Program-made: the position numbers and the translations under genes
From: CAMDBL01 sp964498125
GTDB lineage: Bacteria > Pseudomonadota > Alphaproteobacteria > Rhizobiales > Hyphomicrobiaceae
DNA: 64,000 nt
Direction: 5' to 3'
NCBI GenBank assembly: GCA_964498125.1
Contig: CAZCGE010000097.1
Coordinates: forward strand, 1 to 64,000
The notes under the pieces: model-generated
What the model saw: only the letters and a program-made list of their open reading frames with translations
Database searches by the model: none
Told to the model about the DNA's origin: nothing
Part shown: one piece after another, positions 1-8,092 of the stretch
Numbering within the stretch: position 1 is the stretch's first letter
Layout: every line of letters begins with the position of its first letter

Positions 1-219
1 CGCCGCAGGACGAGGCCCATGGGCGTCTTCCAGGATCGCACCAGCATGGACCGCATCCTGTTCGCCGTCTTCTCCCACGAAAACAAAAACCAAGGCGTCA
101 GCACTCCCTTCCTGCTGACACAAACCTTTTGACGTTACCGGCGTCGTGGTTCGGGCACCCTGGCTTGCGGGCGATCGGCACCCACCACGGGCTTTCCCCG
201 TTGGAAGTGGATTGCCCCG
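1..219. other. left window edge, unassigned
   Basis: No gene can be assigned here. A short forward frame (starting at position 19 or before the window, ending near 129) and a short reverse frame running off the left edge are both open, but neither is long enough or recognisable enough to call. The stretch next to 219 is the 3' flank of the receptor gene read on the reverse strand. Confidence 0.3.
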
Positions 220-1191
220 TCACTGGCCCGGCTTGATCCCGTTGTCGCGCACGACGGCGCCCCAGATGCGCATCTGATCGCCCAGCCACTGGCGCAGCAC
301 GGCGGGGCCGTCGAGTGTCAGCGTGATGTTCTGCGTCTCCATCATTATCCGCTTGACGCGCTCATCGTTCATGGCAGCGACCAGCTCCTTGCCGAAGCGA
401 TCGACCAGCTCCGCCGGCGTGCCTTTGGGCGCGAACACGCCCCACCAGGCGTAGGACTCGAAGCCCTCGAAGCCTGTCTCGATCGCCGTCGGCACCGATC
501 CGAAGGCCGGCAGCCGCGTCTTGCCGGTCTGCAACAAGGGCCGCAGCCCGCCGCCGGCGATTTGCGGCGCCACCAGCGCGGTCGAGGCGATGATCAGATC
601 GACGTGGCCGGCGATGGCGTCGTTGAGCGCCGGCCCGCCGCCGCGGTAGGGCACGTGATTGAGCGAGATGCCGGCGCGCTTGGTCATCTGCACCATGGTG
701 AGATGGCCGAGACTGCCGGCCCCGATCGAGGCGTAAGTCACCACGCCGGGCTTTTCCTTGGCCGTTGCCATCAGCTCGGTGAAACTCTTCCACGGGCGCG
801 TCGGATGGCAGCAGATCAGATGCGGCGCGGTGCCGATCAGCAGCACCGGCTCCAGGTCCTTTTCCGTGTCGAAGGACATTTGCGGCAGCAGCGCGGGATT
901 GACGGCGTGGGTGTCGAACACGAACAGCCAGGACGAGCCGTCGGGCTTGGCCTTGGCCACCATGGCTGCGCCGAGCGAGCCCGTGGCGCCGGGCTTGTTC
1001 TCGACGATCACCGTGGCGCCCAATCGCTGCTGCAAGAGCGGCTGCACCATGCGGCAGATGGCATCGACCGAGCCGCCCGGCGGGAACGGCGCCACCAGGG
1101 TGACCTGGCTCGCCGGCCAGGATTGCGCCCAGGCCGAGGCGGGCAGGGCCATGAGGCCGGTGGTTACGGTGCGCCGGGTCAAGCTCGTCAT
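220..1191 (-). CDS. Bug/TctC-family tripartite tricarboxylate transporter receptor (orphan)
   Basis: Periplasmic solute-binding receptor of the Bug family, which captures carboxylates or similar small organic anions for TTT transporters. The 323-aa length is normal. The N-terminus (MTSLTRRTVTTGLMALPASA) has a twin-arginine-like signal peptide. The mature start follows the family pattern, with VTLVAPFPPGGSVD, then an IVENKPGATGSLG stretch and a conserved DGSSW segment. No TctA or TctB membrane gene is adjacent, so it is an orphan receptor. It starts 77 bp downstream of the glutamate dehydrogenase-like gene on the same strand and may be cotranscribed with it. Family assignment is firm; the ligand is unknown. 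Confidence 0.92.
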   Translation of the reverse strand: MTSLTRRTVTTGLMALPASAWAQSWPASQVTLVAPFPPGGSVDAICRMVQPLLQQRLGATVIVENKPGATGSLGAAMVAKAKPDGSSWLFVFDTHAVNPALLPQMSFDTEKDLEPVLLIGTAPHLICCHPTRPWKSFTELMATAKEKPGVVTYASIGAGSLGHLTMVQMTKRAGISLNHVPYRGGGPALNDAIAGHVDLIIASTALVAPQIAGGGLRPLLQTGKTRLPAFGSVPTAIETGFEGFESYAWWGVFAPKGTPAELVDRFGKELVAAMNDERVKRIMMETQNITLTLDGPAVLRQWLGDQMRIWGAVVRDNGIKPGQ

Positions 1192-1268
1192 GCGTCGTCT
1201 CCATCAAGGTGCGGTCGCAGGCGCGATCCCATCACAATAACCCGTGTTGATCGTTTTGTGCACGTGGA

Positions 1269-2549
1269 TCACGGAAACAGCCCGCGGGCCTGTTTGGCGT
1301 CGCGGACTTTTTCGACACCAATCGCCATCGCCGCCATTCGCAACGAGATCCCGTCGCGATCCGCCCGCCGCAGCACCTGCTCCAGCGTGCGGTCGAGCAC
1401 TGTCTCCAAACGTTTCATCACTTCCGTCTCGCTCCAGAAGAACTGCTGCAGGTCCTGCACCCACTCGAAATAGCTGACGATGACGCCACCGGCATTGCAC
1501 AAGATGTCGGGCAGCACCAGGACCTCGCCGGCGCGCTGATCCAAAATGGCATCGGCATCCGGCGTCGTCGGACCATTGGCGGCCTCGGCCAGGATGCGGC
1601 AGCTGAGGCGGCCGGCGTTGGCAGCCGTGATGACGCGCTCGACGGCGGCCGGGACCAGCACGTCGCAGGGCTGCACCAGCATCTCGCCGGGATCGATCGA
1701 GGCCTCGGTGCTGAAACCGCGCAGGACTTTGTTCTGGATGACATGCCGGTCGAGCGCCGCGGCGTCGAGGCCAAGCGGATCGTAGTAGGCGCAGGTGTGA
1801 TCGCTGACCCCGACGATCCGCAGTCCCCTGGCCGCCAACTCGGCCACTGTCACCGCGCCGACATTGCCAAAGCCTTGCACGATCGCGGTGGCGCCACTGG
1901 GGTCGATCGCCAGCTGGCTCATGGCTCGCGCCACCAAATGCGCCACGCCCCGGCCAGTGGCCTCGCGCCGTCCGACCGTGCCGCCGAGCACCACCGGCTT
2001 GCCGGTGACGATCTCGGTCACGGTCTTGCCCTGGTACATGGAATAGGTGTCCATGAACCAGGCCATGATCTGCTCGTTGGTGCCCAGGTCCGGCGCCATC
2101 ACGTCGGTATGCGGCCCGACGAAGGGGATCAATTCCTGCATGTAGCGGCGCGACAGGGCCTCGAGCTCGTTGCGCGACAGGGCATGCGGATCGACCGTGA
2201 CGCCGCCTTTGGCGCCGCCGTAGGGCAGGCCCGCCAAGGCGCACTTCCAGCTCATCCATACCGCAAGGGCTGCCACCTCGCCGATATCGAGGTTCGGCGC
2301 AAAGCGTGTGCCGCCCTTGGTGGGGCCGAGCGTCAGGTGATGTTGCACGCGGTAGCCCTGGAACACGGCGATGCTGCCGTCGTCGCGATGGATCGGGCAC
2401 GAGACGGTCAGCGCCCGCTTGGGCAGCAGCAGTCGCTGGCGCTCGTCGTGGGGGATTTGCAGGTGATCGGCAATGGCGTTGAACTGCGTCCGAGCCATCT
2501 CGAACACGGGTCCGGTATAAATGGTCATGGCGGCACTCCCTTGCGGCAT
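1269..2549 (-). CDS. Glu/Leu/Phe/Val dehydrogenase (glutamate dehydrogenase-like)
   Basis: Cytoplasmic amino-acid dehydrogenase of 426 aa, the usual length for hexameric NAD-type glutamate dehydrogenase. The N-terminal dimerisation/substrate domain carries the catalytic-lysine motif LPYGGAKGGV, followed by PDLGTNEQIM. A Rossmann domain with the fingerprint IVQGFGNVG follows. The C-terminus contains the GGVIVSYFEWVQ motif typical of glutamate dehydrogenases. It probably interconverts glutamate and 2-oxoglutarate plus ammonia; leucine or phenylalanine specificity cannot be excluded from sequence alone. The first gene of a probable two-gene unit with the Bug receptor downstream. Confidence 0.9.
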   Translation of the reverse strand: MPQGSAAMTIYTGPVFEMARTQFNAIADHLQIPHDERQRLLLPKRALTVSCPIHRDDGSIAVFQGYRVQHHLTLGPTKGGTRFAPNLDIGEVAALAVWMSWKCALAGLPYGGAKGGVTVDPHALSRNELEALSRRYMQELIPFVGPHTDVMAPDLGTNEQIMAWFMDTYSMYQGKTVTEIVTGKPVVLGGTVGRREATGRGVAHLVARAMSQLAIDPSGATAIVQGFGNVGAVTVAELAARGLRIVGVSDHTCAYYDPLGLDAAALDRHVIQNKVLRGFSTEASIDPGEMLVQPCDVLVPAAVERVITAANAGRLSCRILAEAANGPTTPDADAILDQRAGEVLVLPDILCNAGGVIVSYFEWVQDLQQFFWSETEVMKRLETVLDRTLEQVLRRADRDGISLRMAAMAIGVEKVRDAKQARGLFP

Positions 2550-2598
2550 GAGCCTGCCGGGTATTGTGGACCAGTTTCATCACCGCGCCGAGACTCGC

Positions 2599-2651
2599 AT
2601 CGCGCCATCCTCAATCGCGCCATCCTCAATCGCGCCATCCCCAATCGCGAC
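2599..2651. repeat. 15-bp tandem repeat, about 3.5 copies
   Basis: The unit ATCGCGCCATCCTCA is repeated at 2599, 2614 and 2629 (the third with one change), followed by a partial fourth copy. It sits in the 328-bp gap 2550–2877 between the divergent dehydrogenase and a small membrane protein gene. I see no other gene in that gap. Role unknown; it may be simple replication slippage. Confidence 0.85.
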
Positions 2652-2877
2652 TGGGCGCCAAGTCATCCACCATGACGGCGCCTCGACCGCCATGGCGCCT
2701 GCGGCAATTGCCGCGGGCGTGCCAGCGTGGCCCATCGCACACACGTCGGCGGCGTTTAGCTCGCGTTCATGAAAGGGTTCACGCCGCGCCACATTGGCGG
2801 CCAATGCCGGCCACAGACGCATGGCTATTTGCGGGACTGCCCCGAGGCGGCTCGAACAATGCGGGAGACCTTGACCC

Positions 2878-3222
2878 ATGACCCAGCGGACAGCAGCCCA
2901 TCGCGCCGGTCGATTCCTGGCTGACGGCCTCATCGGCCTGGCCCTTTTCCTGTTGATTGCGGGGGCCGCCGGCGGCGACCTTGACGCCCGCGCCGACGTG
3001 CGCCTGATGCCGGACGCGCTGACCCAGGCAACAGTCGCGGCCGTCGACGTTGGCGACCCTGAAGGATGGCCGCGCGATGTGCTGGCGCTTGCTTCACCGG
3101 CGCTGCGTCAGGAGCGCCAGCAGACGGCGCTGGCCATGCTTGCACTGGCGTTTTCAGCCTTGTTTGCCCTCAATCTCGGCTTTTGGCGCCATTTACGCCG
3201 CGCCTACCCCATCAGGCGGTAA
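2878..3222 (+). CDS. hypothetical small membrane protein
   Basis: Unrecognised 114-aa protein. It has a hydrophobic segment near residues 14–30 (LIGLALFLLIAGAAGG), a polar central part, and a second hydrophobic helix near residues 85–102, followed by a basic tail (RHLRRAYPIRR). This suggests a two-pass inner-membrane protein with the basic end in the cytoplasm. It starts with ATG after a weak purine stretch. A reverse-strand open frame overlaps the first part but has no recognisable protein character. Existence is likely, function unknown. Confidence 0.55.
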   Translation: MTQRTAAHRAGRFLADGLIGLALFLLIAGAAGGDLDARADVRLMPDALTQATVAAVDVGDPEGWPRDVLALASPALRQERQQTALAMLALAFSALFALNLGFWRHLRRAYPIRR

Positions 3223-3312
3223 ATGTGGAGAAAAACCTGCTTGACCATGGTTGGTCTTAAGTTCTCCACCATCGGTTCCTATATATTGTGCGCAGATTCG
3301 AAGGAGCAGATC

Positions 3313-3825
3313 ATGACCCATGTTTTGCCACGCCTGATCACTGGCCGCGCGCTGTTGGGGGTGGCTGCCGCGTCGGTCCTTGGCCTCACCGGCTTGGTCG
3401 TGACCAGCACCGACGCCCTGCTTGACCGCAGTTTTGCGCGCGCCTTCGCCTCTGCCAGTGGTGCATCGAAGGCCGCGATCGCCACCTCGCGCCGCGCCCT
3501 CGAGCCAGCCGCCGGCGACGAAGGCTTCTGGCTGACGCGACACGAGCCGCAGCCGATGCAGAACGGACATGGGTTCTCCAAGGTTGGCGACCGCATCACG
3601 ATGGCCGTCGAAGGCGGCCGCGCACTTGAGTTCGAAGTGATCTCCGTATCGGAGTTTGCACTGCCGTTGGCCGCGGTCGAACTTGGCGCAACACGTTCAC
3701 GGCAGGTCATGGTGACGTGCCGGGAAGTCGGGGACAGCGACCGGCCGGGCCGCGTCGTGCGCCTGATCGTCGACGCCGACGAGCCGCTGCAGACGGGCGG
3801 GCAAGGCACGGCCCGCGCGCTGTAG
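3313..3825 (+). CDS. hypothetical exported or membrane-anchored protein
   Basis: Unrecognised protein of 170 aa. The start was chosen at 3313 because a clear ribosome-binding site (AAGGAG) lies 7 bases upstream, although the frame stays open to 3223. Residues 1–30 form a signal peptide or anchor (MTHVLPRLITGRALLGVAAA then a Leu/Val-rich stretch). The rest looks like a soluble extracytoplasmic domain with beta-strand character (FSKVGDRITMAVEGGRALEF). No catalytic motif is visible. A TATATT -10-like hexamer lies upstream near 3290. Confidence 0.6.
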   Translation: MTHVLPRLITGRALLGVAAASVLGLTGLVVTSTDALLDRSFARAFASASGASKAAIATSRRALEPAAGDEGFWLTRHEPQPMQNGHGFSKVGDRITMAVEGGRALEFEVISVSEFALPLAAVELGATRSRQVMVTCREVGDSDRPGRVVRLIVDADEPLQTGGQGTARAL

Positions 3826-3855
3826 TCGTCATCCGAGCTTTGCGTCGATGCCGAG

Positions 3856-3872
3856 CCCAAGCGCTGGCCCCC
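3856..3872. repeat. 17-bp direct repeat, left copy
   Basis: CCCAAGCGCTGGCCCCC, identical to 4691–4707. The two copies bracket the killer/antidote module at 3944–4636, and a related CGCTGGCCCCAAGCGC lies just inside the left copy. Confidence 0.8.
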
Positions 3873-3943
3873 CCACGCGCTGGCCCCAAGCGCAATCCGT
3901 AATCTGTGGTTGACATATTGTCGTCTATAGTTTACGAATCCGC

Positions 3944-4240
3944 ATGGTCGAGATCGTCAGATCAACCGTCTTCGCGGCCTGGCTCGCCGGCCTGACGGAC
4001 CACCGGGCTTGCGCGCGCATCCTCGTCCGCATCGACCGCCTGGCGGCCGGCAACCCTGGCGACATGGCGCCGGTCGGCGGTGGCATCTCCGAGCTACGCA
4101 TCCATCATGGCCCCGGCTACCGGGTCTATCTGATGCAGCGCGGCCAGCGGCTCGCGATCCTGCTGTGCGGTGGCGACAAGTCCACGCAAGCCGCCGACAT
4201 CGCCCGCGCCCGCACGATCGCCACGCAATGGAAGGACTGA
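3944..4240 (+). CDS. type II TA toxin, RelE/ParE superfamily (addiction module killer)
   Basis: Toxin of 98 aa in the 'putative addiction module killer protein' branch of the RelE/ParE fold. Recognisable elements are the N-terminal FAAWLAGLTDHRACARILVR helix, the central GDMAPVGGGISELRIHHGPG segment, and RVYLM followed by ILLCGGDKSTQAADI. Family members are usually ribonucleases acting on ribosome-bound mRNA. It is transcribed before its antitoxin, with only 3 bases between them. The upstream region has TTGACA (3910–3915) within a small GACATATTGTC palindrome that could be promoter and operator. Family firm, activity inferred. Confidence 0.88.
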   Translation: MVEIVRSTVFAAWLAGLTDHRACARILVRIDRLAAGNPGDMAPVGGGISELRIHHGPGYRVYLMQRGQRLAILLCGGDKSTQAADIARARTIATQWKD

Positions 4241-4243
4241 TCC

Positions 4244-4636
4244 ATGACCATCGATGACACCCCCGTCACGTTCGCGCCGTTCGACGCGGCTGACTTTCTT
4301 CGCGATGATGCCGATATCGCCGCCTACCTCGAGGCCGCGATCGCCGAGGATGACCCCGTGCTGCTCGCGCGCGCCCTCGGCGCCGTCGCCCGCGCCCGCA
4401 ACATGACCGACCTCGCCCGCGACACCGGACTGTCCCGGCAAAGCCTGTACAAGGCCTTGTCGCCCAGCGGCAACCCGAGCCTCGACACCATCATGCGCGT
4501 GGTCCGCGCGCTCGGCTGGCAGATCACGCTGACGAAGCGCCAGAAGCCACGCGCCACCGCCACGCCACGGGCGCACAAGTCCGCGCCGCGCCTCGGCGCG
4601 CGCGGCACAGGGCCGACCGAGAAGGGCGGTCGCTGA
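4244..4636 (+). CDS. type II TA antitoxin, putative addiction module antidote
   Basis: Antitoxin of 130 aa paired with the killer gene just upstream. It follows the antidote family pattern: FDAADFLRDDADIAAYLEAA, then DPVLLARALGAVARARNM, then an HTH segment (LARDTGLSRQSLYKALSPSG) and NPSLDTIMRVVRALG. It should bind the toxin and repress the operon. The last 35 residues form a basic Lys/Arg/Ala-rich tail longer than usual, which could be disordered or DNA-binding. Confidence 0.9.
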   Translation: MTIDDTPVTFAPFDAADFLRDDADIAAYLEAAIAEDDPVLLARALGAVARARNMTDLARDTGLSRQSLYKALSPSGNPSLDTIMRVVRALGWQITLTKRQKPRATATPRAHKSAPRLGARGTGPTEKGGR

Positions 4637-4690
4637 CGTGGGCAGCCCCTCATTCGTAAATTTCGCTGTCGACTTATCGTCCCTCTCCGC

Positions 4691-4707
4691 CCCAAGCGCT
4701 GGCCCCC
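4691..4707. repeat. 17-bp direct repeat, right copy
   Basis: Second copy of CCCAAGCGCTGGCCCCC, 54 bp beyond the antidote gene and about 50 bp before tRNA-Val. Together with 3856–3872 it frames the TA module. Confidence 0.8.
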
Positions 4708-4755
4708 AAGCGTTGGGTTGCGCTGGCGGCCCGGCACCGCTACACCGGCGCGGAC

Positions 4756-4830
<75 letters not shown>

Positions 4831-4861
4831 TGCAATCCCGACCATGGGATCAGCCACGACC

Positions 4862-4906
4862 CCAGAGCGCTTTCCACTCGAATTGAAACAGGGGAAAGCG
4901 CTCTGG
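4862..4906. repeat. extragenic palindrome (possible bidirectional terminator)
   Basis: Perfect 14-bp inverted repeat CCAGAGCGCTTTCC (4862–4875) and GGAAAGCGCTCTGG (4893–4906) with a 17-base loop. It lies between tRNA-Val (+) and the convergent receptor gene ending at 4934 (-), so it may end both transcripts. No T-run follows. It resembles in design the AGAGCATTTTC palindrome found elsewhere in the window. Confidence 0.8.
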
Positions 4907-4933
4907 TGGCAAGCCGGGCCGGACCCGTCGCCG

Positions 4934-5917
4934 TTATTGCTCGCGTATCACACCGGCGAGCCTCGCCAGGGCTTCCTGCTTGGGAATCTCGGCGGCAAGG
5001 ATCTTCTTGGACTCCTCGGGCGTGGTGCCCCAGAGGTCGACGCCCAAATCCGTGAGCTGTTTCTTGACCTTCTCGTCCCTGATCGCATCGATCGTGGCCT
5101 TGTAGAGAACGTCGACGACGGTCTTGGGCAGTCCCGCGGGGCCCGCCACGCTGTGCCAGTCGATGTGCTCGAAGTCCTTGAAGCCCGACTCGTGGAATGT
5201 CGGTACGTCCGGCAATGCGGCCGACCGTTTCAAGGCGGTCGACGCGATGGCGCGGATCTGGCCGCCCTGGATCAACGGCACCAGTGGTGTCGGTGGGTTC
5301 AGCCCGACGCCGATATGGTTGCCGAGCACGGCCTGGATCACCTGGCCGGTGCCGCGGTGGGGGATATGCACGACTTGGATGCCGGCGTCGCGATTGAGCT
5401 GCTCGCCGGCGAAATGGCTGGCGGTGCCGACACCACCCGACCCGAAGCTCAGCTTGTTGGGATTAGCCTTGGCGTAGGCGATGAACTCCTTGAGGTTGGT
5501 CGCGGGCAAGGAGGGGTGCACGTAAAGGATGTTGGGCTGTGCACCAACGATGCTGACAATATCGAAATCCTTCTCGGGGTCGTAATTGATCTGCTTGTAG
5601 ACGAACTGGTTGCCGGCCAGCACGCTGCGTGCACCGAGCATCAGCGTGTACCCGTCGTTGGGCTGGCGCGCCACGTGGGCAGCGGCGATGCCGCCGCCGG
5701 CGCCGGCCTTGTTCTCAATCACGAAAGGCTGGCCGAGTAGCTCCTCGAATTTCTTGCACAGGATGCGCGAGAGCACGTCGCTGGGGCCACCTGGCGCAAA
5801 GCCGATGATGAACGTGACGGCCTTGTTCGGGTAGGTTTGGGCCTGGGCTGTGATCGGCGTGCCGCAAAGGGCGGCGGCGGCGATAGCGAGGGCTAGTGCC
5901 CGTGTCGTGAACCGCAT
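4934..5917 (-). CDS. Bug/TctC-family tripartite tricarboxylate transporter receptor (orphan)
   Basis: Periplasmic receptor of 327 aa. A clean Sec signal peptide ends at AQAQ near residue 27. The mature part has the family motifs VTFIIGFAPGGPSDVLSR, FVIENKAGAGGGIAAAHVAR and DGYTLMLG. No transporter membrane subunits are adjacent. The next upstream gene on the strand (6187–7185) is a second receptor of the same family but divergent in sequence, with about 270 bp between them. Ligand unknown. Confidence 0.92.
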   Translation of the reverse strand: MRFTTRALALAIAAAALCGTPITAQAQTYPNKAVTFIIGFAPGGPSDVLSRILCKKFEELLGQPFVIENKAGAGGGIAAAHVARQPNDGYTLMLGARSVLAGNQFVYKQINYDPEKDFDIVSIVGAQPNILYVHPSLPATNLKEFIAYAKANPNKLSFGSGGVGTASHFAGEQLNRDAGIQVVHIPHRGTGQVIQAVLGNHIGVGLNPPTPLVPLIQGGQIRAIASTALKRSAALPDVPTFHESGFKDFEHIDWHSVAGPAGLPKTVVDVLYKATIDAIRDEKVKKQLTDLGVDLWGTTPEESKKILAAEIPKQEALARLAGVIREQ

Positions 5918-5959
5918 GGGTCTCCTCCCTGGAGGGTGCGCCTGGCAGCGCTAAGAATT

Positions 5960-5989
5960 ATTCGTCTATGCGCCATTCGTCTATGCGCC
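5960..5989. repeat. perfect 15-bp tandem duplication
   Basis: ATTCGTCTATGCGCC occurs twice head to tail (5960–5974 and 5975–5989), 43 bp upstream of the receptor gene starting at 5917. It could be an operator pair or chance slippage. Confidence 0.85.
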
Positions 5990-6186
5990 AGAAGGATCGA
6001 CGATCGGCCGTCCGGTGACAAGTGGAACTTCGACATGGCTGATCGGCAGGATCAGGTGCCTGGCCCGGCGCTGCAAGCGATGCCGCAGGCTCGCCGATGG
6101 AGTGGCGTCGGCACGCATCGGATCGCGCCGACTGGATCACGCGCACGGGAGCGCTGGTGCCCCCGTGGCGCCCATCCAATCCAGCC

Positions 6187-7185
6187 TCAATCGATCTTGA
6201 TGTTGGCTTCTTTCGATATCCTGCCCCACTTGGCGATCTCGGACTTGACGAATTCGCCCATCGCCGCCGGCGTCGCAGCGCCCAGCGTGGCGCCCTGCTG
6301 CGCCCAGATCGCCTTCATATTCTCGAGCGCCAGCGCCTTGTTGATCTCGACTCCCATGCGCTCGAGGATGTCCTTGGGCGTTCCGGCCACGCCCCACACA
6401 CCGTACCACGTCGACACCACGTAGTTCGGCACGCCAGCCTCGGCCGCCGTCGGTACGTCAGGCAGGCTAGCCACCCGCGCCGGCGCCGCCACGGCCAGTG
6501 GGCGGATGCGGCCGGCTCGGATCTGGGGAGCCGAGGTGCCGAGCCCGTCGAATATCATGTCGACCTGTCCGGCCAGCAGATCCTGCATCGCCGGGCCGGC
6601 GCCCTTGTAGGGGATGTGGTCGATCTCCAGCTTGGTGGCGATCTTGAACAATTCGCCGGACAAGTGATGCGCGGTGCCATTGCCGGCAGAGGCGTAGTTG
6701 AGCTTGCCCGGATTGGCCTTGGCGAAGTCCATCAGCTCCTTCAGCGTGGTCGCCTGCACGCGCTGGGGATTGACCACGATGATCTGCGGCACGACGGCGA
6801 TCACCGAAACCGGCGTGAAGTCCTTTTCGATATCGTAGGTCAGCGAGGCATAGACGCCGGGCGCGATGGTGTGGTGCACGGCGCCGACGAAGTAGGTGTA
6901 GCCGTCCTTGGGCGCTCGCGCGGCAATGCCGGCGCCGAGCGTGCCGCCGGCGCCACCGCGGTTGTCGATGATCACCGTCTTGCCGAGGGCCTTGGTCAGC
7001 TCGGCGGCGAGCGGGCGGGCAAAGATGTCCGTGCCGCCGCCAGCGGGGAAGGGATTGACGAAGGTGATGGTTTTTTCGGGCCAGGCCTGGGCAGCGGCTG
7101 GCGCTTGGCCGGCGAGGGTGGCGAACGTCGAAATGGCTGCCAGCACGCTGAACCGCAGCACATGGCGCGCGACTATGCTCTTCAT
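6187..7185 (-). CDS. Bug/TctC-family tripartite tricarboxylate transporter receptor (orphan)
   Basis: Receptor of 332 aa with a signal peptide ending near residue 33 (APAAAQA). Family motifs are ITFVNPFPAGGGTDIFAR, VIIDNRGGAGGTLGAGIAAR and DGYTYFVG, followed by the ligand-loop segment NYASAGNGTAHHLSGELF. It is the third orphan receptor in the first 7 kb. The gap 5918–6186 to the next receptor holds the tandem repeat above and no visible gene. Confidence 0.92.
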   Translation of the reverse strand: MKSIVARHVLRFSVLAAISTFATLAGQAPAAAQAWPEKTITFVNPFPAGGGTDIFARPLAAELTKALGKTVIIDNRGGAGGTLGAGIAARAPKDGYTYFVGAVHHTIAPGVYASLTYDIEKDFTPVSVIAVVPQIIVVNPQRVQATTLKELMDFAKANPGKLNYASAGNGTAHHLSGELFKIATKLEIDHIPYKGAGPAMQDLLAGQVDMIFDGLGTSAPQIRAGRIRPLAVAAPARVASLPDVPTAAEAGVPNYVVSTWYGVWGVAGTPKDILERMGVEINKALALENMKAIWAQQGATLGAATPAAMGEFVKSEIAKWGRISKEANIKID

Positions 7186-7309
7186 GGCGAGACCTCCCCG
7201 TGCCCGGGCTTGTTTGGTCGTGATTATCGGTATCGGGCGCCGCCAATCTATGATGCCAGGATCGCGACAAGCAAGTGTCTGTTGACTTATGCCCCCTGGC
7301 GCGTGCCTG

Positions 7310-7339
7310 GCCAGCCTTTGCCACTGCCAGCCTTTGCCA
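7310..7339. repeat. 14-bp direct repeat upstream of Uma2 gene
   Basis: GCCAGCCTTTGCCA occurs at 7310–7323 and 7326–7339, 28 bp before the Uma2 start. Possible regulatory site for the downstream gene; no other support. Confidence 0.6.
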
Positions 7340-7367
7340 GGGGAGGGCCGCGTGCTAGCCTGTGACC

Positions 7368-7973
7368 ATGAACGAGCACGTCAAACCGATGCAGCGGCGC
7401 CGTGCGCCGACCCAGGCGGCGGAGGGTTTGCCGCGCTGGCGCTGGACCACGGCCGAGCTGGAGCGGGTCGCGGGCACAGGTGTGTTCGACGGCAAGGACG
7501 ATTTCGAGCTGATCGGCGGGGAGATGGTTCCGATGTCACCGAGCGGACGCCGGCACGATCTGGTCCGTGAGGTGCTGGAGCGTCATCTGCGTCGGCAGGA
7601 GACCGACGCGGTCCACGTTGTCGGGGAGTCGCAGCTCAATCTTTCCGACGATACCTACACCAAGCCTGACATCATGGTGCGACCTGCGCCGATCATGGCG
7701 CCTGATCTTCAGGGCGATACCGTGCTGCTGGTCGTCGAGGTTGCGGACTCGAGCCTCGACGCCGATCTCACGACGAAATCAACACTGTATGCATTGCACG
7801 GCGTGCGGGAGTACTGGGTGGTAGAGGCTTGGAGCTTGGCTACTACGGTGCATCGTGATCCCGATCGCAGCACCGGCACGTATGACAGCGTGGTGACGGT
7901 GTTGCCTGCCACAACTCAATCGCTCCAGCTCGCGCCTGCGATCTCCGTGCGAATGGCGGACCTCGGTCTTTGA
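7368..7973 (+). CDS. Uma2-family (DUF820) restriction endonuclease-like protein
   Basis: Protein of 201 aa with the PD-(D/E)XK nuclease fold of the Uma2 family. Visible active-site pieces are KPDIMVRP (Asp), LLVVEVADSS (Glu) and a downstream Lys in DLTTKSTLYALHGV, then EYWVVE. The N-terminal part has the usual FELIGGEMVPMSPSGRRH. The start could also be the GTG at 7362. Uma2 proteins are common as orphan genes, and their biological role is not settled. Confidence 0.88.
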   Translation: MNEHVKPMQRRRAPTQAAEGLPRWRWTTAELERVAGTGVFDGKDDFELIGGEMVPMSPSGRRHDLVREVLERHLRRQETDAVHVVGESQLNLSDDTYTKPDIMVRPAPIMAPDLQGDTVLLVVEVADSSLDADLTTKSTLYALHGVREYWVVEAWSLATTVHRDPDRSTGTYDSVVTVLPATTQSLQLAPAISVRMADLGL

Positions 7974-8092
7974 TGCTGGGTCCGCGGCTTTGGGCGAGGT
8001 CACTTGCCGCGACCGACGTCCATTGAGCTGCCCGCCGCGACGGGCTAGAACCCCGGCCAACCCATTCACCACCCGCTAAGGACCAGCCACTC

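Noticed and set aside
1..130. Partial gene at the left edge
   Set aside because: Both strands are briefly open, but nothing is recognisable and the stretch is too short to choose a frame.
2599..2651. Short tandem repeats as a CRISPR array
   Set aside because: Repeat units are contiguous with no spacers and no cas genes occur in the window.
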